Positions 17,362-28,700 of a stretch of 64,000 nucleotides of DNA are shown piece by piece. The DNA lies in the NCBI RefSeq assembly GCF_010747415.1, contig NZ_JAAGNZ010000001.1:496001-560000 (forward strand), given 5' to 3'. Each line of letters opens with the position of its first letter. The first letter of the stretch is position 1. The position numbers were made by a program, and so were the translations under genes. The notes below the pieces were generated by a model. It made no database searches and had not been told where the DNA came from. It worked only from the letters and a program-made list of their open reading frames with translations. The stretch is from Spirosoma agri. Its GTDB lineage: Bacteria > Bacteroidota > Bacteroidia > Cytophagales > Spirosomataceae.

Positions 17362-20319
17362 CTACTTCAGAGCTTCAAATAAAATTTCGGCCGGATGCTT
17401 TGCCTTACGGGCCGTTCCGTCTTTGATCTGGTGGCGGCACGATGTTCCGGGGGCTGCAATAATTACGTCGTCGGGTTGCTGGCGAACGGTCGGGAAGAGA
17501 ACCAGTTCCCCAATTTGCATCGAAATGTCGTAGTGTTCGGCTTCGTAGCCAAACGAACCCGCCATGCCACAGCAGCCCGACGGAATCAGTTGTGTCGTAT
17601 AGTTCGCCGGTAAGGACAAAGCTTTTTTGCCCGGCACCAGCGAAGAAACTGCTTTTTGCTGACAGTGGCCGTGCAGTTTAATGAGTTTCGTCTCGGTCGT
17701 GAAACTGTCCGGACGTATACGCCCTGCGTCAGCTTCACGGGCGATAAATTCTTCAAACGTCAACGCATGTTGGGCCAGCTGTTTGGCGTCTGCCACCATC
17801 GATTCATCGACCAGATCAGGGTACTCATCACGAAAGGTTAGAATCGCCGACGGTTCCATACCTACCAGGGGCATTTCAGAGGTAATAATATCTTTCAGTA
17901 CCTTGACGTTATGCTCAGCCAGGGTCTTAGCGTATTTAAGCATCCCTTTCGACAGGGCCGCGCGACCGCTCTCGCCGTGATTCGGGATAACGACCTCGTA
18001 GCCAAGCCGTTCAAACAGTTGGATGGCTTTCTGGCCAACTTCAACGTCGTTGTAATTTGTGAATTCGTCGCAGAACAGGAATAGTTTCTGGCCGTTTTTG
18101 GCTGATTTCTGTGCGTTGCTTTTGTGATCGTAAGCCCAGTTTTTCAGGGTCGTGTTGCTGAGCAATGGCATCGTCCGGTCGGGGTGGAAGCCGACTACCC
18201 GGTTCGCGATGCGCCGAAGCGAAGGGGTGCCCAGTACACCGTTCCAGGCCCAGGGCACAAAAGCGGCAATACTGGATAGCCGGGCGAAATTAGCGATCAG
18301 CCGCGATCGAATCGGGATACCATTCGTGTCGTAGTATTGCTGCAAAAACTCGGCTTTGAGTTTGGCTACGTCTACGTTCGAAGGACACTCGTTTTTGCAA
18401 CCCTTGCAGGAAAGGCAGAGGTCATATACCTCCTTGATTTCTTTATGATCGAAGCGGTTTTCCTTCGGTGAACGCGTCAGCATCTCACGTAGGATGTTCG
18501 CCCGGGCCCGCGTCGTGTCTTTTTCATTGCGCGTAGCCATGTAGCTGGGACACATGGTTCCACCAGAGGCCTGCGTTTTTCGGCAGTCGCCCGACCCATT
18601 GCACTGCTCGGCATGCTGCAGTACATTCTGATCCTTGTAGCGAAAATACGTCTTGAATTCCGGCGTTTGCTGCCCCGCTTCGTACCGCAGAAAGGTATCC
18701 ATGGGGGGCGTTTCAATGATTTTGCCGGGATTGAAAATGCCCTGTGGGTCCCACGTATGCTTGATCTGACGCATCAACTCGTAGTTGTGCGGGCCAACCA
18801 TCTGCGGAATAAACTCGCCCCTTAACCGCCCGTCGCCATGTTCACCCGATAGCGACCCATCGTACTTTTTGACCAGCGTGGCAATTTCTTCGGCAATCAT
18901 CCGGTACTGACGGTGACCTTCTTCCGTTTTGAGATTGATGATTGGCCGAAGGTGCAGTTCACCAGATCCCGCATGAGCATAGTGTACCGAATGCATATTG
19001 TGCTTCTTGAGAATCCCGTTGAAGTCACGAATGTAATCGGGTAGATCATGGACATCGACCGCCGTATCTTCGATAACCGCCACTGCTTTCTCATCGCCGG
19101 GCAGGTTACCCAGCAGACCGAGACCGGCTTTGCGAAGTGTCCATATTTTCTTGGTGTCCTCGCCAAATAGTAATGGATAGTGATAGCCCAAATTGGCCGC
19201 CCGCAGTTCGGCTTCCAGGTCGGCGGCTAACAACTCGATTTCGGCGCGGGTATCGCGCGACAGATCAACGACGAGAATAATCGGGAAATGATCACTCGGC
19301 GTTTTCTGGACAAAAAAGCTGTTTTTTCGCTGCTCAGGGTTTGTATCGGCCCGTTCCAGAATAATGTCATCGATCAGCTCGACGGCATAGGGTTTGTAAT
19401 TCAGCGCCACCAGCGTTGTCCGCAGTGCTTCGTCGATCGAATGGCAGTGAATACAAACCAGTCCACTTTCTTTCGGGGGAAGGGGGACAATATTGAGTTT
19501 GATTTCGGTCAGAAAACAAAGTGTCCCTTCGGAGCCGGTAATGAACTTGGCCAGATTGAACGGCTCCCCATTCGTAGTGAACGGTTCCATGTCGAGCAAC
19601 GCATCCAGCGCGTAACCCGTGTTTCGGCGTTCGATGGTCTTCTTGGGGAAGTTTCGCCGAATTTCTTCCTGATTGGCAGGATCAGACAGGATCGTATTTG
19701 CCTGAAGAAGAATTCGATCGGCCAGCGTTGCCGAACCATTCTTACGGCTCGCTTCACTCACCAGTTTCGTAAAATCCCAGCCGCTCACCCCCCCAAATTC
19801 AACCTCTGACCCATCCGCCAGCAGGGCTTTGACGGACAGCGTATGCTCGCGCGTAGCCCGGTAAACAACGGAGTTCGATCCGCAGGAATTGTTCCCGACC
19901 ATACCGCCAATCATGGCGCGGTTCGCCGTGGAGGTTTCGGGTCCGAAAAACAGGCCGTATGGTTTAAGAAACTGGTTCAATTCGTCGCGGACAACACCTG
20001 GCTGTACGCGTACCCAACGCTCTTCGGGGTTGATTTCCAGAATCTTCGTAAAATGCTTTGACACATCGACAACGATACCGCTTCCAACAACTTGGCCTGC
20101 CAGCGACGTTCCGGCCGTACGGGGTATAAGTGATGTATTATGCTGACGGGCAAAAGCAATCAGCGTCTTCAAATCATCAATCGTTTTGGGAATCGCAACC
20201 GCAGCGGGCATCTCACGGTAGGCCGATGCATCCGTGGCATAAAGTGTCCGATACGTACTGTCATCGTAGACATCACCGGCGAGCTGATTGCCTAAATGCC
20301 GTATAACTTCTGAATCCAT
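17362..20319 (-). CDS. FAD-linked and Fe-S 2-hydroxyacid oxidoreductase fusion (GlcD-GlcF/D-2-HG dehydrogenase type)
   Basis: A 985-residue fusion of a GlcD-type flavin oxidase with a GlcF-type iron-sulfur electron-transfer half. The N-terminal FAD-binding PCMH domain (about 40-270) includes IPRTAGTSLAGQVVGSGIVV and GGMVGNNSCGSNSV. The FAD-oxidase C domain ends with GSLSGEHGDGRLRG (about 490). The Fe-S part has CNGSGDCRKTQASGGTMCPS and CLSCKGCKNECP (about 590-660). A CCG domain (HGHCQQKA... SGCCGMAGSFGYE) binds a further cluster. Such enzymes oxidise D-lactate, D-2-hydroxyglutarate or glycolate and pass electrons to the quinone pool; the substrate is not decidable from sequence. It is divergent from susC. 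Confidence 0.92.
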   Translation of the reverse strand: MDSEVIRHLGNQLAGDVYDDSTYRTLYATDASAYREMPAAVAIPKTIDDLKTLIAFARQHNTSLIPRTAGTSLAGQVVGSGIVVDVSKHFTKILEINPEERWVRVQPGVVRDELNQFLKPYGLFFGPETSTANRAMIGGMVGNNSCGSNSVVYRATREHTLSVKALLADGSEVEFGGVSGWDFTKLVSEASRKNGSATLADRILLQANTILSDPANQEEIRRNFPKKTIERRNTGYALDALLDMEPFTTNGEPFNLAKFITGSEGTLCFLTEIKLNIVPLPPKESGLVCIHCHSIDEALRTTLVALNYKPYAVELIDDIILERADTNPEQRKNSFFVQKTPSDHFPIILVVDLSRDTRAEIELLAADLEAELRAANLGYHYPLLFGEDTKKIWTLRKAGLGLLGNLPGDEKAVAVIEDTAVDVHDLPDYIRDFNGILKKHNMHSVHYAHAGSGELHLRPIINLKTEEGHRQYRMIAEEIATLVKKYDGSLSGEHGDGRLRGEFIPQMVGPHNYELMRQIKHTWDPQGIFNPGKIIETPPMDTFLRYEAGQQTPEFKTYFRYKDQNVLQHAEQCNGSGDCRKTQASGGTMCPSYMATRNEKDTTRARANILREMLTRSPKENRFDHKEIKEVYDLCLSCKGCKNECPSNVDVAKLKAEFLQQYYDTNGIPIRSRLIANFARLSSIAAFVPWAWNGVLGTPSLRRIANRVVGFHPDRTMPLLSNTTLKNWAYDHKSNAQKSAKNGQKLFLFCDEFTNYNDVEVGQKAIQLFERLGYEVVIPNHGESGRAALSKGMLKYAKTLAEHNVKVLKDIITSEMPLVGMEPSAILTFRDEYPDLVDESMVADAKQLAQHALTFEEFIAREADAGRIRPDSFTTETKLIKLHGHCQQKAVSSLVPGKKALSLPANYTTQLIPSGCCGMAGSFGYEAEHYDISMQIGELVLFPTVRQQPDDVIIAAPGTSCRHQIKDGTARKAKHPAEILFEALK

Positions 20320-20793
20320 AATACTAAACCAGTGGCGTTACCAGAATTTAGACAAAATTAGTCCTTAATACGCCAAAATTAGTAGTATAAGGCAACGAAT
20401 TTAGAAAACAAAATCATCACGGAAATTTCATAATTAGTTAATGCCGATCAGCCAACAGATCACTGAAAATCAATACTATGACTTGTTTTGTTCGTATCAG
20501 ACAGTATGATTAATCAAATAGTTCGTATAACTCTTAATAATTATTATGATACAATATTGACTTTGATTAAGTCGATTTTAACTTTTACTACTTGTATTTT
20601 TAGAATGAGATTTAGTAATTTGCCATCTGGTTCGGGTATATGTTCTATAATTTCTACTCAATTTACCAAACTCTCATGGAGATAATTCAGTTTCCGGTCT
20701 ACCTATGGGTGTCTTGTGACTAGTGTGGATTCAGACATACCAACTTTAACCTATAAAAACTATACCATATTTTAAACTTTTTACTGTAAACCT
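20320..20793. other. AT-rich divergent regulatory region, no gene seen
   Basis: 474 bp between the FAD/Fe-S oxidase (minus) and SusC (plus). It is conspicuously AT-rich from 20330 to 20640. I saw no strong inverted repeat, no clear TAnnTTTG box and no RNA gene. A 65-codon frame at 20488-20685 has no coding character. It should contain the promoter of the SusC/SusD unit. Confidence 0.5.
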
Positions 20794-23700
20794 ATGATGG
20801 ACAAATCCTACACAAGTAACCATAATCGTGGTTACGTAGGTCAGGTTGGGACTTCTCAACCCCAGTCACTTGTGTGGAATGCGTTACGCGTTCTATCAAT
20901 GCTGGTAATGGTATTGCTGTTGAGTAACTCAGCAGCATGGGCGCAGGGTCGTACGGTTACAGGAACAGTAACCGATCCAACAGGGTCAAAATTACCGGGT
21001 GTGAGCGTACAGATCAAGGGCACTCAACGTGGTACCAATACTGACGCTGAAGGCAAGTATAGTATAACGAATGTACCTGATAATGCGACACTGGTTCTAA
21101 GCTTTATCGGTTACACGACTCAGGAAGTTGCGGTCGGCAATCGGACAACGGCAGATGTGAAACTGCTCGATGATACAAAGGCTCTAGAAGAAGTAGTCGT
21201 TGTCGGTTACGGTACGGCCAAACGGAAAGATCTGACCGGTTCGGTTGTACAGGTAACGGCGAAAGATTTCAACGCCGGTGTGAACCCCAACCCGCTGCAA
21301 GCCATTCAGGGTAAGGTAGCTGGTCTGGTTATTACATCGCCTTCAGGTGATCCCAACCAGTCGCCAACGGTCCGTCTGCGGGGCTACACGTCGCTAGCTG
21401 GTGGTAGCGATCCCCTTTATGTAGTTGATGGTATGATTGGTGTTCCAATTAGTACAATCAGCCCAAGCGATATTGAATCGATGGACGTACTGAAAGATGC
21501 TTCTGCGGCTGCTATTTACGGATCACGGGCAGCCAACGGCGTTATTCTGGTCACGACCAAGCGCGGTAAGGCAGGCAAGACAACAGTATCATTCAACAAC
21601 TATGTTGGGATTGCTGTCATCTCTAAACGGTTCGATATGTTGGACGCACAAGGGTACCGTGATGCAGTCACGTCTATCAAAGGTGCATCGGCATTGTCTG
21701 ATTTACAGCGCTTCCCAACTGGTAATTACAATACGGACTGGGTGAAAGAAATTACGCGCACTGCTGTTACCAACAACCACGATTTGGCTATTGCCGGTGG
21801 TTCACCCAATTTCAGCTATCGTGGTTCGTTGAACTACATTAATCAACAGGGGCTTGTTAAGAAAAGTGGTTTTGATCGGGTTACTGGCCGGATTAACCTC
21901 GACCAGAAAGCGTTCGACAACCGTTTGAATGTTCAGTACAATTTGTCGTATTCGGAAACGAACAAAGATTTTCCGGACAATGGCAACACAGGTGCCCCGA
22001 GCGTAGGTGGTTTCTTGAACCGCGCTACAACATTTCTGCCTACATTACCCGTGCGCAATGCAGATGGTTCTTACTATGAGGTAGGTGGTAGTTTCGATTT
22101 GTTTAACCCGGTAGCCGCCTTAGAAAACTCGGTCAACACAGCTGTTCAACGGTACTTACAGGGTGGTGTTACCTTACGGTATGAAATTTTGGACGGACTT
22201 ACATTGGGTGTAAGCGGACAATTGCAGCGTGACAATACCACCAGTCAATACTACACAAATCCAACCATCAAAGCTTTTGCCGCTAACAACGGACGGGCGG
22301 GTCGCAACTTCACGGAGTCTAATAACCAGTTATTAGAAACGACAGTAAACTATACAAGAGGGTTCGGTGCACAGAATAGCAATTTCTCTGTACTGGGAGG
22401 CTATTCGTTCCAACAGTTTGACAACGATGGTTTCGGCGCGGCTAACAACGGTTTCTTAACCAGCAATGTCAATTTTGACAATCTGGGCTTAGGCTCAGGT
22501 ACACTTGTATTACCCTCTAACAACTACGCGTTTTCTTACCGGAATCAAAGTAAATTGATCTCGTTCTTCGGTCGGGCAACGGTTAATTTGAATGATCGGT
22601 ACAATGTGACGGCTACAATACGTCGGGATGGTAGCACTAAATTTGGTGCTAACAACAAATGGGGCGTTTTCCCATCGATCGGTGCTGGCTGGACGATTAC
22701 GAACGAATCGTTCTTTCCAAAAAGCAACACGCTTAACTTCCTGAAACTGCGTGCTGGTTATGGTCAGACGGGTAACTCAGAAGGTATCGCTGCTTACAAC
22801 TCGATTCAGTTGTATGGTCAGAAAGGCACTTATTACGATGGTTCATTGGGTGACTTCCTGCCTGGCTACGGTATTACACAGAATGCGAATCCAAACCTGA
22901 AGTGGGAAGTACTTGGCTCATCGAATATTGGATTAGACTTCCAATTATTTGGTGGTCGGTTTGCAGGTACAGTAGAATACTATAACAAGTTGACTAAAGA
23001 CTTGCTGTATCAGTACTCCGTGCCAGCTGACGGTGTGAAGTATTTTGCCAATTCTATTCTGGCTAACGTTGGTTCGATGCGGAATTCTGGCTTCGAATTT
23101 TCGTTCGGTGGGGACGTTATTCAGAAAGGCGATTTCTCCTGGAATTCTAAACTCGTAGCCGCTTACAATAAGAATACGATTGTGAGCCTCAAAAGTGATG
23201 AGTTCGATTCAGGTACTGTTCGCTTTAATGCCTTTGGTGGACGTGGTTTGTCTGACGTATATGCGTCATTCATTACACCCGGTCAGCCTTTGGGCGAGTT
23301 CAACAATGTTCCAACTTTTGTTGGCTACAATGCTGATGGTCTGCCATTGCTGAAAGCTGGTTCGGGCGATACACCCGTAACGGATGTATCGAAAGCCGAT
23401 GCTGCGGCTGCTATTGCTGCCGGATCGCCACTGAAACAGGGTAATCCACAGCCTTTCCTGACGGGTGCTTTCATTAACACGTTCCGCTATAAGGGGTTTG
23501 ACGTCTATTTCCAGGTACGTGGTACGTTTGGCAACAGTATTCTGAACAACGTTCGGTCGAACCTGCTGCTGCCAGGCTCCATTCTGGAAACAAACATGTT
23601 GAAGGAGGTAACAACCTTGCCAAAAGGATACGGTGTAAACGTACTATCGACCAACTGGCTTGAAAGCGGAACGTTTGTTCGCTTCGATAACTGGCAGATC

Positions 23701-23928
23701 GGTTATAATGTACCATTGCCAGCCAGCAAATACATTACTAACGCTCGTATTTATCTGGGTGGTAACAACCTATTTGTTATCACGAAATACAAGGGGATTG
23801 ATCCGGAGTTGCAGGTAAAAGCTGATTTACCACAAGGTTCTCAGACACCTAACTCGATTGGTCTTGACAACAGTGGGATCTATCCCAAAACTCGTCAGTT
23901 CCAGTTAGGCCTGAATTTGACGTTCTAA
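20794..23928 (+). CDS. SusC/RagA-family TonB-linked outer-membrane protein
   Basis: A 1044-residue SusC-type outer-membrane transporter that pairs with the SusD lipoprotein to import large nutrients. A long n-region and signal peptide end at SAAWAQG (about residue 52). The CarboxypepD_reg-like domain follows (about 53-135). Next are the TonB-box region EEVVVVGYGTAKRKDLTGSV and the plug with GYTSLAGGSDPLYVVDG. The SusC signature DVLKDASAAAIYGSRAANGV (about 232-251) is present, then the large barrel ending QFQLGLNLTF. ATG codons at 20794 and 20797 are both possible starts. It lies 128 bp upstream of susD, in the same operon. The substrate is unknown. Confidence 0.95.
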   Translation: MMDKSYTSNHNRGYVGQVGTSQPQSLVWNALRVLSMLVMVLLLSNSAAWAQGRTVTGTVTDPTGSKLPGVSVQIKGTQRGTNTDAEGKYSITNVPDNATLVLSFIGYTTQEVAVGNRTTADVKLLDDTKALEEVVVVGYGTAKRKDLTGSVVQVTAKDFNAGVNPNPLQAIQGKVAGLVITSPSGDPNQSPTVRLRGYTSLAGGSDPLYVVDGMIGVPISTISPSDIESMDVLKDASAAAIYGSRAANGVILVTTKRGKAGKTTVSFNNYVGIAVISKRFDMLDAQGYRDAVTSIKGASALSDLQRFPTGNYNTDWVKEITRTAVTNNHDLAIAGGSPNFSYRGSLNYINQQGLVKKSGFDRVTGRINLDQKAFDNRLNVQYNLSYSETNKDFPDNGNTGAPSVGGFLNRATTFLPTLPVRNADGSYYEVGGSFDLFNPVAALENSVNTAVQRYLQGGVTLRYEILDGLTLGVSGQLQRDNTTSQYYTNPTIKAFAANNGRAGRNFTESNNQLLETTVNYTRGFGAQNSNFSVLGGYSFQQFDNDGFGAANNGFLTSNVNFDNLGLGSGTLVLPSNNYAFSYRNQSKLISFFGRATVNLNDRYNVTATIRRDGSTKFGANNKWGVFPSIGAGWTITNESFFPKSNTLNFLKLRAGYGQTGNSEGIAAYNSIQLYGQKGTYYDGSLGDFLPGYGITQNANPNLKWEVLGSSNIGLDFQLFGGRFAGTVEYYNKLTKDLLYQYSVPADGVKYFANSILANVGSMRNSGFEFSFGGDVIQKGDFSWNSKLVAAYNKNTIVSLKSDEFDSGTVRFNAFGGRGLSDVYASFITPGQPLGEFNNVPTFVGYNADGLPLLKAGSGDTPVTDVSKADAAAAIAAGSPLKQGNPQPFLTGAFINTFRYKGFDVYFQVRGTFGNSILNNVRSNLLLPGSILETNMLKEVTTLPKGYGVNVLSTNWLESGTFVRFDNWQIGYNVPLPASKYITNARIYLGGNNLFVITKYKGIDPELQVKADLPQGSQTPNSIGLDNSGIYPKTRQFQLGLNLTF

Positions 23929-24056
23929 ACTGATCATTTCACAAACTGGATTAAATCCAAAAATTAATTCGGTTTGTGAAAACTGTTCTAATTAACACAT
24001 CGTTAATATACCATCTGAGGTTTGCCGATGTAACTAATTAATTATCAAAAACTTCT

Positions 24057-25535
24057 ATGAAAGGAATAACAATAAAAGTGCTTCTGGGCTGTTCGGCGCT
24101 GATGCTGGCAGGTCAATCCTGTACAGACCTCACCGAAACAACCTATGACGTCATTCCAACGAGTGGGACGTTTGGTAGTACTGCTGCCCAACAGGCAGCA
24201 CTTATTGGCCCTCTCTATAATGGGCTGGGTGACTACTATGGTAACTTATCCAACCTGAATACGACGACTGATGAACAGATCGTACCAACTCGGGGTGGTG
24301 ACTGGAAAGATGGCGACAACTGGGTTCGGTTGTATACCCACACCTGGGACCCTGTTACGGATAATGGACAGTTCAATGGCCCCTGGACCTGGTGTTACAA
24401 CAACATCACATCTATAAACCAGGTGTTGGGCAATCAAACAGACGTCAAAACTGTTGCAGAACTCAAAGCGTTGCGGGCATTTTTCCATTATGAAGCGATG
24501 GACCTGTTTGGCAACGTAATTATTTCGGACGCAGTAGGTGGTGTTTCACCAAAGCAAAGTACTCGTGCAGAGGTCTTCGCTTTTGTTGAGAAAGAACTGT
24601 TGGCTGCTTATCCAAATCTGAGCGATGTGTCAGGTAGTGCTTACTACGGTCGTATGAACAAATACGTAGCTGACATGATCTTGGCTAAACTGTATTTGAA
24701 CGCACAAGTTTACACGGGTACTGCTCGCTGGGCTGATGTAGTAACGCGCACGAACAATGTTATCAGTTCGGGCAAGTTTCAAATTGTTGGTGATTTTTTC
24801 AGCAACTTCATTACGCAGAACCAGAACTCGCAGGAAATCATCCTGGCAACGCCTTTCGACAAATCGAAACGGACAGGGTTCCGGCCACAGATGCAGAACC
24901 TTCATTATCTGAACCAGTTGACGTACAACCTGGGTACAGCGCCGTGGAATGGTTTTGCAACAGTAACCGAGTTTTACAACTCGTTCGATGATAAGGATAT
25001 CCGCAAAAAAATGTGGATTGTCGGTCAGCAGTACAAGGCAGATGGTACCGCTATACAGGAAGATGGTGGTGTTCCGTTTGCATTCAATCCAGAAATCCCG
25101 GCGCTTGTTTTACCAGCAGGTGCGACTGGACGGATGGCAGGTGCGCGGAGTCAGAAATACGAGATACAGAAAAACAACAGTTTTACGGAGCAGGACAACG
25201 ACTTCGTTGTGTATCGCCTAGCTGATGCATACCTGATGCGGGCTGAAGCAAATCTCCGACTAGGGAACACGGCACTTGCTCTTACGGATGTTAATGTGAT
25301 TCGTAAACGGGCTGGCATGGCCGACTTCACATCTATAACGCTGGACGATATGTTGGCTGAACGTGGTCGTGAGTTTGCTTTTGAATACCACCGTCGCCAG
25401 GATTTGATTCGTTTCGGTCAGTTCACGAAGGCTTGGCGTTTCAAACCAGCCTCGCAGTCTTACCGTACGATCTTCCCAATTCCGAGGGATCAGCTGTCGT
25501 TGAATCCAAACCTGAAGCAAAATCCAGGGTATTAA
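24057..25535 (+). CDS. SusD/RagB-family nutrient-binding lipoprotein
   Basis: A 492-residue surface lipoprotein that forms the lid of the SusC transporter. A signal peptide with lipobox LAGQSC puts the lipidated Cys at residue 22. The SusD fold is rich in TPR-like helices. The C-terminal signature is NDFVVYRLADAYLMRAEANL, then RAGMADFTSITLDDMLAERG and the terminal FPIPRDQLSLNPNLKQNPGY. No glycan-binding specificity can be read. It is followed by a terminator, so the SusC/SusD pair is a unit separate from the CRTAC1-like genes downstream. Confidence 0.95.
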   Translation: MKGITIKVLLGCSALMLAGQSCTDLTETTYDVIPTSGTFGSTAAQQAALIGPLYNGLGDYYGNLSNLNTTTDEQIVPTRGGDWKDGDNWVRLYTHTWDPVTDNGQFNGPWTWCYNNITSINQVLGNQTDVKTVAELKALRAFFHYEAMDLFGNVIISDAVGGVSPKQSTRAEVFAFVEKELLAAYPNLSDVSGSAYYGRMNKYVADMILAKLYLNAQVYTGTARWADVVTRTNNVISSGKFQIVGDFFSNFITQNQNSQEIILATPFDKSKRTGFRPQMQNLHYLNQLTYNLGTAPWNGFATVTEFYNSFDDKDIRKKMWIVGQQYKADGTAIQEDGGVPFAFNPEIPALVLPAGATGRMAGARSQKYEIQKNNSFTEQDNDFVVYRLADAYLMRAEANLRLGNTALALTDVNVIRKRAGMADFTSITLDDMLAERGREFAFEYHRRQDLIRFGQFTKAWRFKPASQSYRTIFPIPRDQLSLNPNLKQNPGY

Positions 25536-25551
25536 TTTCTAGTATACAACG

Positions 25552-25590
25552 AAAAGAGCAGGCTCATACGGGCTTGCTCTTTTTGGTTTT
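25552..25590 (+). terminator. Intrinsic terminator after SusD gene
   Basis: Hairpin with arms of about 11 bp (25553-25563 and about 25571-25582, near-perfect), followed by a T-rich run TTTTTGGTTTT. It is 17 bp beyond the stop codon. Confidence 0.75.
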
Positions 25591-25651
25591 AAGGGGCTAA
25601 TTAAAAGCCTATTAATTGCTGGAAAATGCAAACGGAGTACGTATAATTCCT

Positions 25652-25659
25652 TATTTTTG
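25652..25659 (+). promoter_or_regulatory. Candidate Bacteroidota -7 box TATTTTTG
   Basis: Match to TAnnTTTG, 80 bp upstream of the first CRTAC1-like gene and 60 bp after the susD terminator. No clear -33 TTG at the usual spacing. It suggests the lipoprotein pair has its own promoter. Confidence 0.4.
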
Positions 25660-25739
25660 TAGTCCCTTTCTCTACGCTGCCTCAACTCTACCTTTTACAT
25701 CATTCGTTACGGTACGTTTTCATTCATGTAGTTGTGTTA

Positions 25740-28700
25740 ATGCGCATTAGTCTATTCTTTCTGGCAGTCATTCTTTTGTTTGGTTGTCATTCCGAACAAC
25801 CAAACCCAGCCGATTCGCTCTTTCAAAAACTGTCTCCCGACGAGACGCAGATTCACTTCGCCAACACCGTTACTGACGATAAAGAGTTTAACATCTTCAA
25901 CTATCGTAACTTCTACAACGGAGGTGGAGTTGCCATTGGTGATGTCAACAATGATGGTTTATCGGATGTGTTGCTAATTGCCAATATGGGCGATAACAAG
26001 CTCTTCTTGAATAAAGGTAAGCTAACCTTCGAGGACATCACGACAAAAGCGGGCGTCGCCGGTCAACGCGCATGGAGCACAGGAGCAACGTTCGCTGACG
26101 TGAATGGGGACGGTTTGCTCGATCTTTACGTGTGCAATGCGGGCATAAGACCCGGTGATAAACGGGGTAATGAACTTTTTATCAACAACGGAGTCGGTCC
26201 GAACGGTGTTCCTACATTTACGGAGCGGGCTGCTGAATACGGTCTTGTCGATGGCGGTTTCTCGACACATGCTGCCTTCTTCGATTACGATCGTGACGGC
26301 GACCTTGATATGTACCTTCTCAATAACAGCTTCATGCCCGTTGGTCGGCTCGTTTATGCCAACATCAGGGAACAGCGGGACTCGTTGGGTGGTCATAAGT
26401 TGTTTCGGAATATGACTGTTGAGCGCGGTGCTGTGAAGGCAGGTAAAATGCCTTCTACCGTATTCAAGGACGTTTCTGAAGAAGCGGGTATCTATGGTAG
26501 TTTGATTGGTTTTGGGCTGGGCATAACCATCGGCGATGTGAACGAAGACAACTGGCCGGACATTTACATTTCCAACGACTTCTACGAACGCGATTATCTG
26601 TACATCAATAATCAGGATGGCACATTCCGGGAGTCGATAAAAGAGTCCATGCCCCACACAAGCCTGTCGTCGATGGGAGCTGATGTCGCCGATATCAATA
26701 ATGATGGTCGCCTTGATATTTTCATCACGGATATGTTACCCGGCAATGATCGGCGGTTGAAAAAGACGTCCACATTTGAGAGTCACGATCTGGAACAGAT
26801 TAAAGCGGGCCGGGATTTCCATTATCAGATTATGCAGAACATGCTCCATCTGAACCAGGGTAATCAGCCTGGAAATGCCGGATTACCCGTTTTCAGCGAT
26901 ATCGCGCGATTTGCGGGCATTCAGGCAACCGACTGGAGTTGGGGCGCACTGATTTTCGATATGGATAACGATGGCCTGAAAGATGTGTTTGTCGCGAATG
27001 GTATTGCTAAAGACGTTACAGATCAGGACTTTGTGAATTTCCTGGCCGATCGTGAAAACATGGCTCAGATTGCCCGGCAGCGTTCGTTCAATTTTAAAGA
27101 ATTCCTGGATAAAGCACCCTCCGAAGCGGTTCCGAACTACGCTTTCCACAACGAAGGAAATCTACAGTTCGTAAACAAAGCCGTCGATTGGGGCCTATCC
27201 GAGCCTGACTTTTCTAATGGGGCTGCTTATGGCGATCTGGATAATGATGGTGATCTGGAACTGATCGTAAACAACGTCAACGCGCCAGTCGCCATCTATC
27301 AGAATCGATCTGTCGAGAATCTCAAAACTAATTATCTGAAAGTAAAACTGGACGGAAAAGGACTGAACCGCAATGCTATAGGCGCGCGCGTTTTTGTCTA
27401 TCAGCACGATGCATCCGATAAACCACAAATGCAGCTATTACAACAAATGCCTAATCGTGGTTTTCAGTCGTCGGTCGATCTTAACATGGTATTTGGCCTC
27501 GGCAATCAGCCGCAATTGGATTCGGTCGTCGTGATATGGCCTGACGATCGGATGCAGACACTGCAACGACCGAAAGCGAACCAGATGCTTACGTTGCGTC
27601 AACAGGATGCGACGCAGATTTGGAAACCGGTCAGGACCACTCAAACGCCAATTTTTCAGGATAATACTACGAAGTCGGGTTTGAACTTCGTACACAAGGA
27701 GAGTCCATTTGTTGATTACAACCGCGATGCGTTGGTGAAACAGCAGTTTTCGACGCAGGGTCCCGCGCTGGCAACCGGCGATGTGAATGGCGATGGCCTG
27801 GACGATGTTTTCTTCGGCGGAGCCAGTGGACAACCGCACCGATTATTCGTTCAGCAGGGGGGGCGGTTTGTCGATAAAACGCCACTCGCTATACGGCAGG
27901 ATACAACCTACGAAGCGGTAGACGCGGTTCTGTTCGATGCGGATAAAGACAATGATTTGGATCTTTACGTCGTTTCAGGTAGCAATGAGTTCGGGGCAGA
28001 GGCCGATGAGTTACTGGATCGACTATATATTAATGACGGTGAAGGCGCATTTACACGCTCAGAATCGGGCCTACCAAACCTGAGAGCCAGTGGTTCGTGT
28101 GTCACGGCTGCCGACTACGATCAGGATGGCGACATTGATTTATTCGTGGGTTCACGGATGATTCCGGGTCAGTACGGTGTCAATCCGGCCAGCTATCTAC
28201 TTACGAATGATGGTACGGGAAATTTTAAGAATTATACTAAACGCATATTGCCCGACGTAGATCAACTGGGTATGGTTACGTCAGCAACGTGGGCTGATCT
28301 CAATGGTGACAGGTACCCGGAGCTAATTGTGGTAGGAGACTGGGAGCCGATTCGCATCTTTGAAAACAAGCATGGGAAATTAAGTCAGAACGCTGAAATG
28401 ACTATTGTCAATGCGGCAGGGGAAAGTCCGAAGACGAACGGCTGGTGGAATTGTGTTACCGCAGGCGATGCTGACGGCGACGGCGACCTCGATCTGGTCA
28501 TTGGAAATCTGGGTCAGAATTCACGTATCCGGGCTACCCAAACGATACCCGCTGAACTGTACGTTAGTGATTTCGACCATAACGGCACGATGGAGCAAAT
28601 TATCAACTGCGCCGATGAAACGGGAGAATTGTACCCGATGGTGCTTAAAAGTGAATTGCAGAAAGAAATGCCCAGTATCAAAAAGAAATTTGTAAAGTTT

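Noticed and set aside
20488..20685. 65-codon plus-strand frame in the AT-rich gap before SusC
   Set aside because: Low-complexity AT-rich sequence with no family features.
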